Source of the DNA: Neocallimastix lanati (nom. inval.)
Taxonomy: Eukaryota > Neocallimastigomycota > Neocallimastigomycetes > Neocallimastigales > Neocallimastigaceae
Reading direction: 5' to 3'
Length of the DNA: 64,000 bases
NCBI GenBank assembly: GCA_016946835.1
Contig: JACVTC010000093.1
Location: 293,501-357,500, forward strand
Program-made: the position numbers and the translations under genes
Notes under the pieces: generated by a model
Databases searched by the model: none
Told to the model about the DNA's origin: nothing
The model's input: only the letters and a program-made list of their open reading frames with translations
Shown: piece after piece, positions 14,340 to 24,475 of the stretch
How the letters are laid out: every line of letters begins with the position of its first letter
How positions within the stretch are numbered: the first letter of the stretch is position 1

Positions 14340-15482
14340 ATTAATTAACTTGGCTTCAATATTTTTGTAGCGTTCAATTAAGACACTGATTTTATTAGCT
14401 TTATTTATTGTTCTTTTTTTTTTATTTTCCAAATTCCTCTTATTTTTCTTTGATAATCATAATATTATAAATGTTCAAGTTCATTTAATTTATTTATTAA
14501 TTCATAATAAGATAGTTTTGTTGAAAATAAATTATTTAAATAATTATTGAGTGATTCTAAGGCATTGTTTGTTATATGTTCCATATTATTATAATAATTC
14601 CAAATTTTCATATCATAACCAACTAAATATGTTTTATAAAAATATTCTAAAAATTTTAAAAATTGACAATAATTATTTTTAATGGATTTAATTTTAATTA
14701 TAACATAAATATCAAATATGCATTCAGGATTTATAAATGGTAAATTTGAAATAGCTTTATTATAAATAAATATATTATTATCATTTTTTACTTCATTATA
14801 GCATGATTTATTTTTTTTTTATATAATTTCTAGTGATTTTTTATAATGCCAAATGCAATATTTAATATCTGTATTAGGAAATATTGTTTTTGCTACTTTA
14901 GATATTCCCCTTTTAAAATCACAATACAAATTTTTTGGTTCAATTATTATATTGAACCAAAAAATTAATTATTACATGTATTAACTTTTTTTTTTTTAAT
15001 TTTTCAAATAATATTTTATATGTTTCTTGTTCTTTATTTTTTAATATTGCAAAAGAAGTAGTGTAAAAACTATCTAATTCTTTAGCATAAGTTCCTGTAA
15101 TAAATATTTGATAACTAAATTTAGGGGCAATAAAAAATGAACCATCAACAAATATATCATCATTATATTCAGATTCATTAGGAATTTCTGCAAATGTTGT
15201 TACATTGGATGGTAGTTTTTTATTTAAATTTCTTGATATTTGGGATTTAATTGAATTATATTCTGGACATATAAGTCCCATTTCTTTAGAAATTTTATTA
15301 TATAGAGATTTTATTTTTATACCAAAAGAAATTGAACTTTTTTCAATTCCATTTTTATTTTTATGTTTCATTATAGATAGAGATACATCAAATTCTTTTT
15401 CAGGATGATTATGTGAACCATCATATTTTAAGATTTCTTTTTTATCATTTAAAATAATAAAACAAAAAATTTTACAAGCCAT
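14340..15482 (-). pseudogene. MULE transposase, truncated and frameshifted
   Basis: The open part at 14940-15482 carries the end of a FLYWCH-like finger (YDGSHNHPEKEFD). It continues through SQISRNLNKKLPSN and the catalytic block VDGSFFIAPKFSYQIFITGT. Past a frameshift near 14960 the text continues as YCDFKRGISKVAKTIFP then CIWHYKKSLE, the second Asp region and the C/H helix of MULE transposases, and on to about 14340. The N-terminal Cys pair of the finger is missing. Related to MULE remnant 1; inactive as seen. Confidence 0.75.
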
Positions 15483-15520
15483 TAAAAATAAATGGCGTAT
15501 TGAAAATTTGTATTATAAAA

Positions 15521-15567
15521 ATTGGCGAAATGCATCACATTCATTATGTCGAAATGTAATACTCCCC
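15521..15567 (-). repeat. right terminal inverted repeat of MULE 2
   Basis: Contains two copies of the GCATTTCG core (as CGAAATGC and CGAAATGT), ending ACTCCCC, next to the ATAAAAAC target duplication. Confidence 0.7.
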
Positions 15568-15649
15568 ATAAAAACATTAAATTTACAATATATATATTTT
15601 ATAATATATTTTATATATATGTAAAAAATTTATTTTAATTATTTTATTT

Positions 15650-15720
15650 TATTATATTTTTATTATATTTTTATTATATTTTTATTATATTTTTATTATA
15701 TTTTTATTATATTTTTATAT
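15650..15720. repeat. 11-bp minisatellite
   Basis: About six copies of TATTATATTTT in tandem. Confidence 0.9.
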
Positions 15721-16265
15721 GTTATAATTATTATATATATTTTATTACTTATATTATACATTTTATAATATTTAACTAAATAATTAATTTTTATTACTTT
15801 AAAATAGTTTATAATTAAAGAGTATTACATAAAGAATACTATTTGCAAAATTTTACCAATTTTTAATATTTATTTTTATTATATTAATAACTAAAAGTTT
15901 TAAATATTATTAATAATATGAACTAATAAAATTTAGTATTTAATTAATTTAAATTATAAAATAAATAAATAAATTAAATAAATAAATGAAATAAATTATA
16001 TTTAAAAAAACATAAAATAATCAATAAAACTTCTCCCTAAAAGAGATAAAACAAACCGAGTTATATCATAATAATTAACTAAATATTTTAAACACAAATA
16101 TAATAATACATATTAATAATATTATTAAACACAAACATAATAATACATCTTAATAATAATTAATTTTTTATTATTTAATTATTTATTTATTTATCTTTAT
16201 TAATAAAATTAAGAAATATAGATAGTTAAAAAAAAAAAAATAATAATAAATTATATCTATTAATT
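15721..16265. other. AT-rich spacer
   Basis: Scattered ATAAATAAAT runs; no coding or RNA signal was seen. Confidence 0.5.
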
Positions 16266-16460
16266 CTTTTTTTATGTTTGTTTAACTTATTTTTATTTAT
16301 TTATTTATTTATTTATTTATTTTTTATTTTTCTTTTTTTTTTTATTTTTCTTTTTTTTTTTTTTATTTTTCTTTTTTTTTTATTTTTCTTTTTTATTCTT
16401 TTTTTTTTTTTTTATTTTTCTTTTTTTTTATTTTTCTTTTTTTTTTTTTATTCTATTTTA
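16266..16460. repeat. polypyrimidine tract
   Basis: A TTTA run grading into repeated CTTTTTTTTTATTTTT units; nearly all pyrimidine on the plus strand over about 150 bp. Confidence 0.9.
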
Positions 16461-17009
16461 TTTAATAATATATTATGTAAATGAATAATTAAATGAATAA
16501 TATATTGAATTATATACTAATATTTCAACTTCAAAAAAAAAAAAAAAAAAGAGAGAAAATATAAATTGAAAATTTATTAATTTAAATTCGTATATTATTT
16601 AATATTTTCATATCATTTAAACTATTTAAAATATCATAACCATAATATGTAATGTTTTACAATATATAATAATTTAACCAAACTAATACATATTTTAAAA
16701 TATCAATTATTGAATATTTTAAAAATTGACAAAAACACCAAAACTCTATTTTATACAAATGTAAAAATTTATACAATAATGGTTATAACTATATTTTAAA
16801 ATAAAAATAATTACTTATTAATATAAACAAATTTGGTTATTTTAAAACTCCTTATGATAATAATTAATAAACACAAAATATTAATAAATAAATATTAATA
16901 ATTAAATATTAATAAATAAATATTAATAAATTAATATTAATAAATAAATATTAATAAATAAATAATAAATGATCATTATACTCAAATATCTTTTATTTAT
17001 TTATGTATT

Positions 17010-17335
17010 TATTTATTATTTATTATTTATTATTTATTATTTATTATTTATTATTTATTATTTATTATTTATTATTTATTATTTATTATTTATTATTTAT
17101 TATTTATTATTTATTATTTATTATTTATTATTTATTAATAAATACTTTTTTTATTATTTATTTATTATTACTATTGTTATTATTATTATTTATTATTTAT
17201 TATTTATTATTTATTATTTATTATTTATTATTTATTATTTATTATTTATTATTTATTATTTATTATTTATTATTTATTATTTATTATTTATTATTTATTA
17301 TTTATTAATACTTTTTTTATTTATTTATTTATTTA
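17010..17335. repeat. TTATTTA heptamer satellite, two blocks
   Basis: Blocks at about 17015-17140 and 17186-17310 of the 7-bp unit TTATTTA, separated by irregular A/T sequence. Because 7 is not a multiple of 3, every frame reads a 7-residue repeat with no stop. Confidence 0.9.
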
Positions 17336-17410
17336 TTATTTTTATATTATTTTTTTTGATTTACCATTTTTTTTGTGTTAATATGTCATATAATTTTTAT
17401 TAATTTATAA

Positions 17411-18240
17411 TTACATATTATTATGAAATGGGAAACATAAGTATTTTTCAAAAATTGACTATTCATTTATGGTAAAGACTAACACCTTATTTTATAGTAA
17501 TAAATAATATTTTTTTTTTTATTTTTTCAAGTTTATAAAATATTGACAGCCACCAAAAATTTTTTCAAAATATCATATAATATAAAACGTAATAATATAT
17601 ACTACAAAAAGTTAAAATTATAAAAATTAGTATCTCTCTTAATATTAATTATTAATAAGTCTATGTAAATAATAATTAAGAATAATAATCAGAAGAAAAT
17701 ATATAAAAAAAATTAATAATATAAATATAACTTTATATAAAAACAATAAAAAATAAAACGATAATACGGTCTATAAAAACTCTAAAAATTATATAAATAA
17801 AAAGGATAATAATAAAAGAAAAGGTTTTGTTTAGATGTATTCATATAACATAATTATGTATAAATATAACTTATTATTTAATAAATAAATGATTAATTAC
17901 AGATAATTTAAATTAAAACAATAATTCCATTATAAAAAAAACCAAAGAAAAACTAAAATGATTAAGTAATAAACATTATAATATGTTATTATTGTTATTA
18001 ATAGAAATAATAGTAATAATTTTTTAATTTTCTTTTATATATATATATATTAAATTTACTTTTTTTTATGTTTTAAACTTTTTTTTTTTTGTATTACTAT
18101 TTTTTTATGTTATAAAAATTTTTTTTTTTGTATTAAAGTAAATAAAATTTTAACACAAATGAAACATTTCTGTAAAGTTTTAGTGTATATTTATTATTAT
18201 TAAAATTCTAAATTTTTTCTGTAACAGTATTTTTTTATTT
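17411..18240. other. AT-rich spacer
   Basis: Homopolymers and a short (TA)n; nothing coding was recognised. Confidence 0.5.
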
Positions 18241-18254
18241 TTTGAAAAATCATT

Positions 18255-18600
18255 ATTTATTATTTTATTATTTAATTATTTATTATTTATTATTTATTAT
18301 TTATTATTTATTATTTATTATTTATTACTTATTATTTATTATTTATTATTTTATTATATATTATATATTATTTATTATTTATTATTTATTATTTATTATT
18401 TATTATTTATTATTTATTATTTATTATTTATTATTTTATTATATATTATTTATTATTTATTATTTATTATTTATTATTTATTATTTATTATTTATTATTT
18501 ATTATTTATTATTTATTATTTATTATTTATTATTTATTATTTATTATTTATTATTTATTATTTATTATTCATTATTATTATTTATTATATTTATTATATT
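18255..18600. repeat. TTATTTA heptamer satellite with marker variants
   Basis: About 45 units. It contains the variants TTATTACTTATT near 18322 and TTATTTTATTATATATTATA near 18348. The same variants, in the same order and spacing, occur in inverted orientation in the array at 38.5-38.83 kb. Confidence 0.9.
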
Positions 18601-19740
18601 TTGAATTTAAATATAATAAATAATGTTCAATAAAATTATTATTATATATAATAAACATCAATAATACATTTTGGGAGATATTTTATATTAGTTTATTACC
18701 CATTTATTTTTATTTGTTTATAAACTCTTTTTATTATTCAAATACTTTATGAAAAAAAAATAATAGATAAGTTTTCAAAAAACTTTTTTATATTATATAT
18801 TATAATCACTAGTTAAAAAGTTATTTATATTAAGATAGGAAATATTAATTATGTTGTATACTTCATTAAAAATGTTTTTAATGTATTTGCTAATAATAAT
18901 TATAAAAAAAAAATTAATACTATATGGAATATATGAAAATTGAATATTAATGATAGAATAAAAATTATTATTTAATTTCATATTTTTATGTTAAAATGTG
19001 ATTTCGTATTTAATATAACTAATATCATCTGCCACAATTATAAGCTTAAATTTGATATTAACATATTTTTTAGGTCTTGTTTATATTTTATATTATATAT
19101 ATTAATTTTAATTTTATATATATATATGTATTTTATTTATTATTTCAATTTATTATATTTATTCACTTTTATTATATATATTTTTTTCATTTTAAATTAT
19201 CTTTTCTTTTTTTTTAAACTATCTTTTTAATATTTATTTTAATAATTTAATATTTTGATTTTAATAATAATAAAAAAATTTTTTTTTTTTATTATTATAT
19301 TAAATGTTAAATTATAGAAAAATTTTATATTTTATTAAAAAAATTTTTTTTTAAAAAAATAAAAAAAAAAAAACAATTTAAATATTAGCAAATATTAGTA
19401 ATAATAAATTAATTAATTTTTAATTAATTTTTAAATTAATTATTCATTAATAATTCAACATTTAATTGGTTCAACATATTAAATCACTATTAACATAAAT
19501 AAAAAATATATAAAATGATAAAGTAATTAATTATTATTTAAATATTTTTTATTTTTTTAATATTAATTAAAAATAATTATTAAAAAAAAAATAAATAAAA
19601 ATAAAAGTAAAAATGAAAGAAAAATAAAAAATAAAAAAGATGAATCAATCAATGAATATAAAATATATTTATATTATTTTAATATATAATTATGTTTATA
19701 TGTTTATGCTCTATTAAAAATAATAATACTGTATAATTAG
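18601..19740. other. AT-rich spacer
   Basis: Two short open frames (18793-18981 minus, 18988-19230 plus) show only hydrophobic or Asn-rich text expected from A/T composition. No gene is supported. Confidence 0.5.
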
Positions 19741-19975
19741 TTTTTTTTTTAATGTATTGAATTTATTATATAAGTGAGATCTTATATTTTCAATACATTA
19801 AAAAAAAAAACAAAGATCACTTAAATAATAAATTAATATTAACTAATAAAATTATAATACTATATTTTCTATATTTTCAATACATTAAAAAAAAAAAAAA
19901 AAAGCTAAGATCACTTAAATAATAAATTAATATTAACTAATAAAATTATAAAATTATTATACTATATTTTAAGTT
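19741..19975. repeat. fold-back repeat with direct duplication
   Basis: TTTTTTTTTTAATGTATTGA at 19741 pairs perfectly over 21 bp with a right arm at 19789-19809. The loop contains a second small palindrome (ATAAG..CTTAT). A unit starting TATTTTCAATACATTA and containing AGATCACTTAAATAATAA is then repeated at about 19784 and 19870. It resembles a MITE or a hairpin-forming element; no transposase family can be assigned. Confidence 0.7.
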
Positions 19976-20249
19976 TACTTCTTTTACTTAGTATTATTAA
20001 AATTTTAAATTTTAAGAAAAAAAAAATTATTTAAAAATTGAAATATTATTGATTTTAAAATAATATGAGATAAGCTTTTGTGACTTATTAGGGTTTAAAA
20101 AAAAAAATTAATTTCATTATTCTATTATAATATTTTTTTTTTTTTTTTTTTTTTGATAATCATAATAATAAAAATAGTTAATTAAATAAAAAAATTCTTT
20201 TAAACAATACTTATAAAGTTACCAGAAAAAGAAAATTATTAATAATGTA

Positions 20250-20410
20250 ATTAAATTCTTTTTATATAAATAAAAGAAGTTTTTTCTTCTTTTTTTTTTT
20301 TTTTCATCAAAACAAATTAAAAATAAATAAATATTATTTATTTATTATTAAGTTATAAATAATTTAAACAAAAGTATTAATAATAATTTAAAAACAAAAA
20401 AGAAAAAAAA
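20250..20410 (+). promoter_or_regulatory. 5' flank of the transglutaminase-like gene
   Basis: A T-rich tract (20280-20305) followed by A-rich leader sequence and AAAAAAAAATG at the start codon. It has the strong T-then-A composition switch expected of an AT-rich fungal promoter and 5' UTR. No specific site can be named. Confidence 0.35.
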
Positions 20411-21436
20411 ATGAAGTTCTTCGGAAGTTTATTTATTTTAGGGTTAATTAGTCTTTGCACCGTTTCTGCAAAACCATATACTAACAAAGATGGAAACGAT
20501 ATTAACCAAAAAGATGACACTTTTAGATACTGGATATCTGACACTGACAAAAAAGCTACAATTACAGGAGTAATAGACCCAAGTCAAACTAAAGTAGTTG
20601 TTAAAGCCTATTTAACTGTTAAAGGTGAAAGATACTACGTTAATCAAATTGGTTCTGGTGCTTTTTCCAACACTGAAGTTCAAACTATTGTTGTTAATGA
20701 TGATGTTGAACAATTAAACTTTTCCTACAATTCATTTTTCAATGCTAAAAGAATGAGAACTATTGAACTTTATAACGAAAAAGTTACTGCTGATGTTGAC
20801 GCTTTCGCAGATTGTGGACCTAATCTTGGTTTCAAGGGTAGAGGTACCGCTAGTTTAGCTAATGATTTAGCTAAAAAACTTCTTACTAGATGGAACATAA
20901 AAATTAATAAAGATTTCACCAACGTATCCAACGATGTCATAATTGACGCTTTATATAACCTTGCTAAGAATGTAAAGAATAACTTTACCTACAGTACAAG
21001 TATTGCCTACCCAGATAATGCTGCTGTTGTTTTAGGTTTAAGAACTGGTGGTACTAATGGTATTGCTAGAGCTTTCCGTATTCTTGCTCTTAACATGGGT
21101 TTCCAATACAATGATGTTCATGTCGGTGGTGACAACAAATACTACAGCTGGAACCTTGTTCATGTTAATACTGGTAGAGGTAAGAAATGGTACAATCTTG
21201 ATGTTACACACACTGATTTTGATGATAATCAAAAGAAACGTATCTTCAGAGATAATAATACTCAAATCGGTTATCTTAAAAGATACTACGGTGTCTATGA
21301 AAACAGTAAATTTAATTCTGATGAATGGATTATTTATATTAATCAATATAATTTCCAAGGTGAACAATCCTACGGTAGTAACACAGAAAACTTTACTAAC
21401 TGGTTAGTCAGAAATAGACAAGGTGTTCGTGCTTAA
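20411..21436 (+). CDS. secreted LRR plus transglutaminase-fold protein lacking the catalytic Cys and His
   Basis: Single-exon gene of 341 residues. Signal peptide at 1-20 (MKFFGSLFILGLISLCTVSA). Residues about 45-135 look like BspA-type leucine-rich repeats (IGSGAFSNTEVQTIVVNDDV, then a second FFNAKRMRTIEL and AFADC). Residues about 150-300 read as a transglutaminase-like fold: GLRTGGTNGIARAFRILALN, then YYSWNLVHVNTG, then KKWYNLDVTHTD. In active members the first block holds the nucleophile Cys (C-x-G-Y/I-A) and the second a His (H-A-W-N). Here those positions are Thr215 and Tyr245, while Asp264 is kept. It is therefore probably a binding or structural pseudoenzyme, secreted or wall-associated. 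The gene uses many C-ending codons (AAC, TAC, GAC, TTC), unlike its neighbours, which suggests high expression. Confidence 0.85.
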   Translation: MKFFGSLFILGLISLCTVSAKPYTNKDGNDINQKDDTFRYWISDTDKKATITGVIDPSQTKVVVKAYLTVKGERYYVNQIGSGAFSNTEVQTIVVNDDVEQLNFSYNSFFNAKRMRTIELYNEKVTADVDAFADCGPNLGFKGRGTASLANDLAKKLLTRWNIKINKDFTNVSNDVIIDALYNLAKNVKNNFTYSTSIAYPDNAAVVLGLRTGGTNGIARAFRILALNMGFQYNDVHVGGDNKYYSWNLVHVNTGRGKKWYNLDVTHTDFDDNQKKRIFRDNNTQIGYLKRYYGVYENSKFNSDEWIIYINQYNFQGEQSYGSNTENFTNWLVRNRQGVRA

Positions 21437-22050
21437 ATTTAAATTACTTTTTAAGTGAACAAGTTGTCAAAAAAAAAAAAATTAAAAATAAAAAATAAAT
21501 AAATAAATAAAAATTATTTATTTATTTTATTTTTTATTTTTTTAAGTATTTATATTAAAAAATATATAATATTTTTTTTTTGTTAAAATATTATTATTGG
21601 TAAGATTTTTATAATCATACCAAATAACTTTTAGTTTTTCTTAATTTGTTTATTTAAATTATTAAATATATATGTAATAGTATATAAAAAAAATTAAAAA
21701 CAAAAAATATATATACATAATGTAATATATTTTATTTAAGTTATAAATTATTATTATATATAATGTTTATATAAAAATAATTTGTATTAAATTAAAAAAT
21801 TAAAAAAAAAAAAAGAATAAAAATAAAAATTCTTATATATAATGTTTATATAAAAATAATTTTTATAAAATTAAATAATAAAAATAAAAAATCTGCAAAA
21901 TAAAATTAAAAATTTAATAAATTTAAAATTTTTAATTAAAAAAAAGATATTTTTATTTTTTGTTTTTTAAACTATTTTTCAATCAAGTTATATAATAAAT
22001 TAAATAATATATTTATTTAAATTTGGTAAAATTGAAAATGAAAGATAAAT
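21437..22050. other. 3' flank and AT-rich spacer
   Basis: An ATTTATTT inverted pair right after the stop (21488-21540) could act in 3' end formation. A unit ATATATAATGTTTATATAAAAATAATTT is repeated near 21757 and 21834. No gene is seen. Confidence 0.45.
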
Positions 22051-22072
22051 GTGGGGAAATTTTATAAAAACA

Positions 22073-22161
<89 letters not shown>

Positions 22162-22185
22162 TTTTTTTTTTTTTTTTTTAATTTT
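22073..22185. repeat. (TTA)n microsatellite followed by poly-T
   Basis: About 28 TTA units, then about 20 T. The open frame across it is a repeat artefact. Confidence 0.95.
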
Positions 22186-22770
22186 CTCATGATCATCATT
22201 CGTGTTGCCAAAGCCTACAATATTATTGAAGACGACTGTCTAGAACGTTGACCTTGTTATGGAGAAAATAGTAATCCTCGATTGGAACATTAATTTTCTA
22301 AATGCTATCTTTTCAGTGATAATATCGTTACTATTGGTGAAAATCGTGTTAATATTAGTAATTTTCTGAATAATGAGTATGTAAATATATATGTGACGTG
22401 GTATGGATTATATTACTTCCTTCATAGAGAAAGAGATGAAGACTTTATTGATTTAAATTTTAAAACGGAATGGGATATTTTGTTTAAGAACTAAATCATT
22501 TCCCCGGGGGATTATTCTAGAAAAGCCATTCTTGATGGGATTTGCGGTTCTCTTTACAGAAATTAGAAATTATGACTAGGGCTAGTATTACATACAAGAG
22601 TTACTATTCCAAAAGTTTAAGGGTAAACTAACCAGAAGAGTCAACGCTGAAAATGCAGTAAGACAGCCTTGCAGGGTCAATGCCTCTGAAGGGAGAAGAA
22701 AATAATTTCTTTCAGATAGTCAATTCAAACCCTAATCCATAAGGAGATGAGGTTCCTTACATATGAAGTT
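22186..22770 (+). other. higher-GC coding-like island, unidentified
   Basis: The plus strand has stretches that look like decayed protein, for example NIVTIGENRVNISNFLNNEY followed by VTWYGLYYFLHRERDEDFID at about 22320-22470, interrupted by stops. Composition differs from the flanks (CCCCGGGGGATT at about 22502). It is most likely part of a decayed mobile element, but no family motif was recognised. Confidence 0.35.
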
Positions 22771-22912
22771 TTTTCTGAATTTATTTATACATTTTAATTT
22801 TGAATATTACTTTTTATTTCACTAAACTATTTTAAATATTATTGTATTCAAATTGGGCAAATAACATTTATTTTTTTTATTCTGTTTTTTTTTTTTTTTT
22901 TTTTTTAAAAAA

Positions 22913-22945
<33 letters not shown>

Positions 22946-23128
22946 CTCATATAATTAATAAATGAATAAATAAGTATAGTTTAAAATTTTCAATAATTGC
23001 GGCTTTAAAAAAATTTTTAAAAACTTTTAATAATTTTATTTTAAAAATCATTTTTATTTTTAAAGAATATATTATTTTTAAATAATATTTAATTTTTAAA
23101 TAATATTTTATTTTTTAAATAATATTTT

Positions 23129-23314
23129 GGGAGTGGGGCATTTCGCCAAGTTGAAAATTATTAAATAAATAACTAAATAAAATTAAATATTATTAATATT
23201 GAATATAAACAAGTTTAAAAGAAATTATTTTGAATTTTTATTTATTTAATTATTCATTTATTTCTATCAATACTCCACTTGAGGAAATGCAACTTGGGAA
23301 AATGCAACTCTCCC
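23129..23314. mobile_element. 186-bp MULE-type MITE
   Basis: The left end is GGGAGTGGGGCATTTCGCCA; the right end, read inward, is GGGAGAGTTGCATTTTCCCA. A second internal copy of the GCATTTC unit lies at the right end. A perfect 9-bp target duplication TAATATTTT flanks it (23120-23128 and 23315-23323). There is no coding capacity. The TIR text ties it to MULE 2. Confidence 0.85.
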
Positions 23315-23879
23315 TAATATTTTATTTTCAATGAATATTTTATATGAATATTTTATACATATGTTTAAAGATATATAAGATTTTTTCATTTTAATATTTA
23401 GAATATTTTATTATTATTATTATTATTTTTTTTTTTTTAAATTTATACTTAATGAAAATTTTAAAAATATTTTATTTTTAATGAGTGAATGTATTACATT
23501 TAGAAACTTGGCTTATAAATAAAATTTTAATTCGTAATTTTAATGCACTACATTTTTAATTTTTTTTTACTAGTTAAGAGAGTTGTAAATAAATAAATAA
23601 AACTTGAAATAAATTTAAATGAGTTAATTTTTTTTCTTTTTTTTAATTTTATGCATCAAAAATTTTTTCTCATTAGTATTTTATTTATAATTGTTACTTT
23701 ATAAAAAAAAAAAAAAAGAATTAAATAAATAACTAAATACTAAATAAAATAAATATTAAAAAATTAAATATATTTTATTTTTAACTATTAAAAAAAATCC
23801 AAAAATCCAAAAATTGAAAAAAGTGAAACAAATAAACCAAAAAAAAAAAAAAATATTATTATAAATAAAAAATATAAAT

Positions 23880-24193
23880 ATAAAATAATTTATATCTTTA
23901 AAATTAAATATTATTTAATATTATTTTATATTATTATTTTAATAAAAAGTATTAAAATATATTTATTATTATTACAAAAAAATATTAAAATATACCTTTA
24001 AAATTTAATATTATTTTTTTTATCAGTTTAACAAAAAGTATTAAAATATTTCTTTAAAATTAAGTATCATTTTATTTTTATTATTTTAACAAAAAATGCT
24101 AAAATATATTTATTATTATAACAAAAGAAAAAAAAAATATTAAAATATATCTTTAAAATTAAAATATTATTATTTTATTATTTTTTTTATTAT
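23880..24193. repeat. higher-order minisatellite, left part
   Basis: Three alternating subunits: A with ATCTTTAAAATTAAATATTA, B with CTTTAAAATTAAGTATCATT and AACAAAAAATGCTAAAATAT, and C with ATTTATTATTATAACAAAA. They form an A-B-C unit of roughly 160-180 bp. The array is cut by copia element C and continues at 28019. Confidence 0.75.
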
Positions 24194-24443
24194 TGTAGTT
24201 AAAATATAAAGAAATAAAAATATAATGAATGTAGAATAAATTGAAATAAATTAATTTATAAAAAATAATGAATTCGAAATACATTATTTTCATTGTTCAA
24301 TAAGCTTCATTGTTTATTATATAAGACGCATTTAGTAAAAATAATCTTATATTTTCCTATAATTTGTAAAGTTGTAATTACCTTAATATATTTTATATAT
24401 TAATAAATAAAGTTTTAACAAAACTAATTTAATTTTTATTTTA
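24194..24443 (+). repeat. left LTR of copia C
   Basis: Starts TGTAGTTAAAATATAAAG and shares with the right LTR the blocks ATATAATGAATGTA, TTATTATATAAG and GTAATTACCTTAATATATTT. Confidence 0.8.
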
Positions 24444-24475
24444 GATTAAGAATCCCAATTAGACTTTACTAAGCG
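24444..24475 (+). other. copia C primer-binding site
   Basis: GATTAAGAATCCC follows the LTR. Its complement ends ATTCTTAATC, close to the anticodon loop of tRNA-Lys(CUU) (CTCTTAA with flanking stem). The same site in the TRIM at 30.8 kb is a near-exact tRNA-Lys 5' half. Confidence 0.5.

Larger units (their letters stand above)
13854..15567 (-). mobile_element. MULE-type DNA transposon 2 with TIRs and target duplication
   Basis: About 1.7 kb. The right end is GGGGAGTATTACATTTCGAC read inward from 15567. The left end carries TGATGCATTTCGACTGGGAG from 13854. The direct repeat ATAAAAAC flanks both ends (13845-13852 and 15568-15575), which fits the 8-11 bp duplications of Mutator-like elements. 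The element encodes a truncated MULE transposase on the minus strand. The TIR text matches the two MITEs at 23.1 and 63.0 kb, so this or a relative is their likely source family. Confidence 0.7.

Noticed and set aside
16969-17403. Hydrophobic open frames with a 7-residue LLFIIYY repeat (also 17003-17308, 18242-18604, 38639-38893)
   Set aside because: Produced by the 7-bp TTATTTA satellite, which reads open in all frames; there is no start context or non-repeat domain.
21038-21407. Overlapping open frames on both strands within the transglutaminase-like gene
   Set aside because: No domain, and they lie wholly inside a well-supported CDS.
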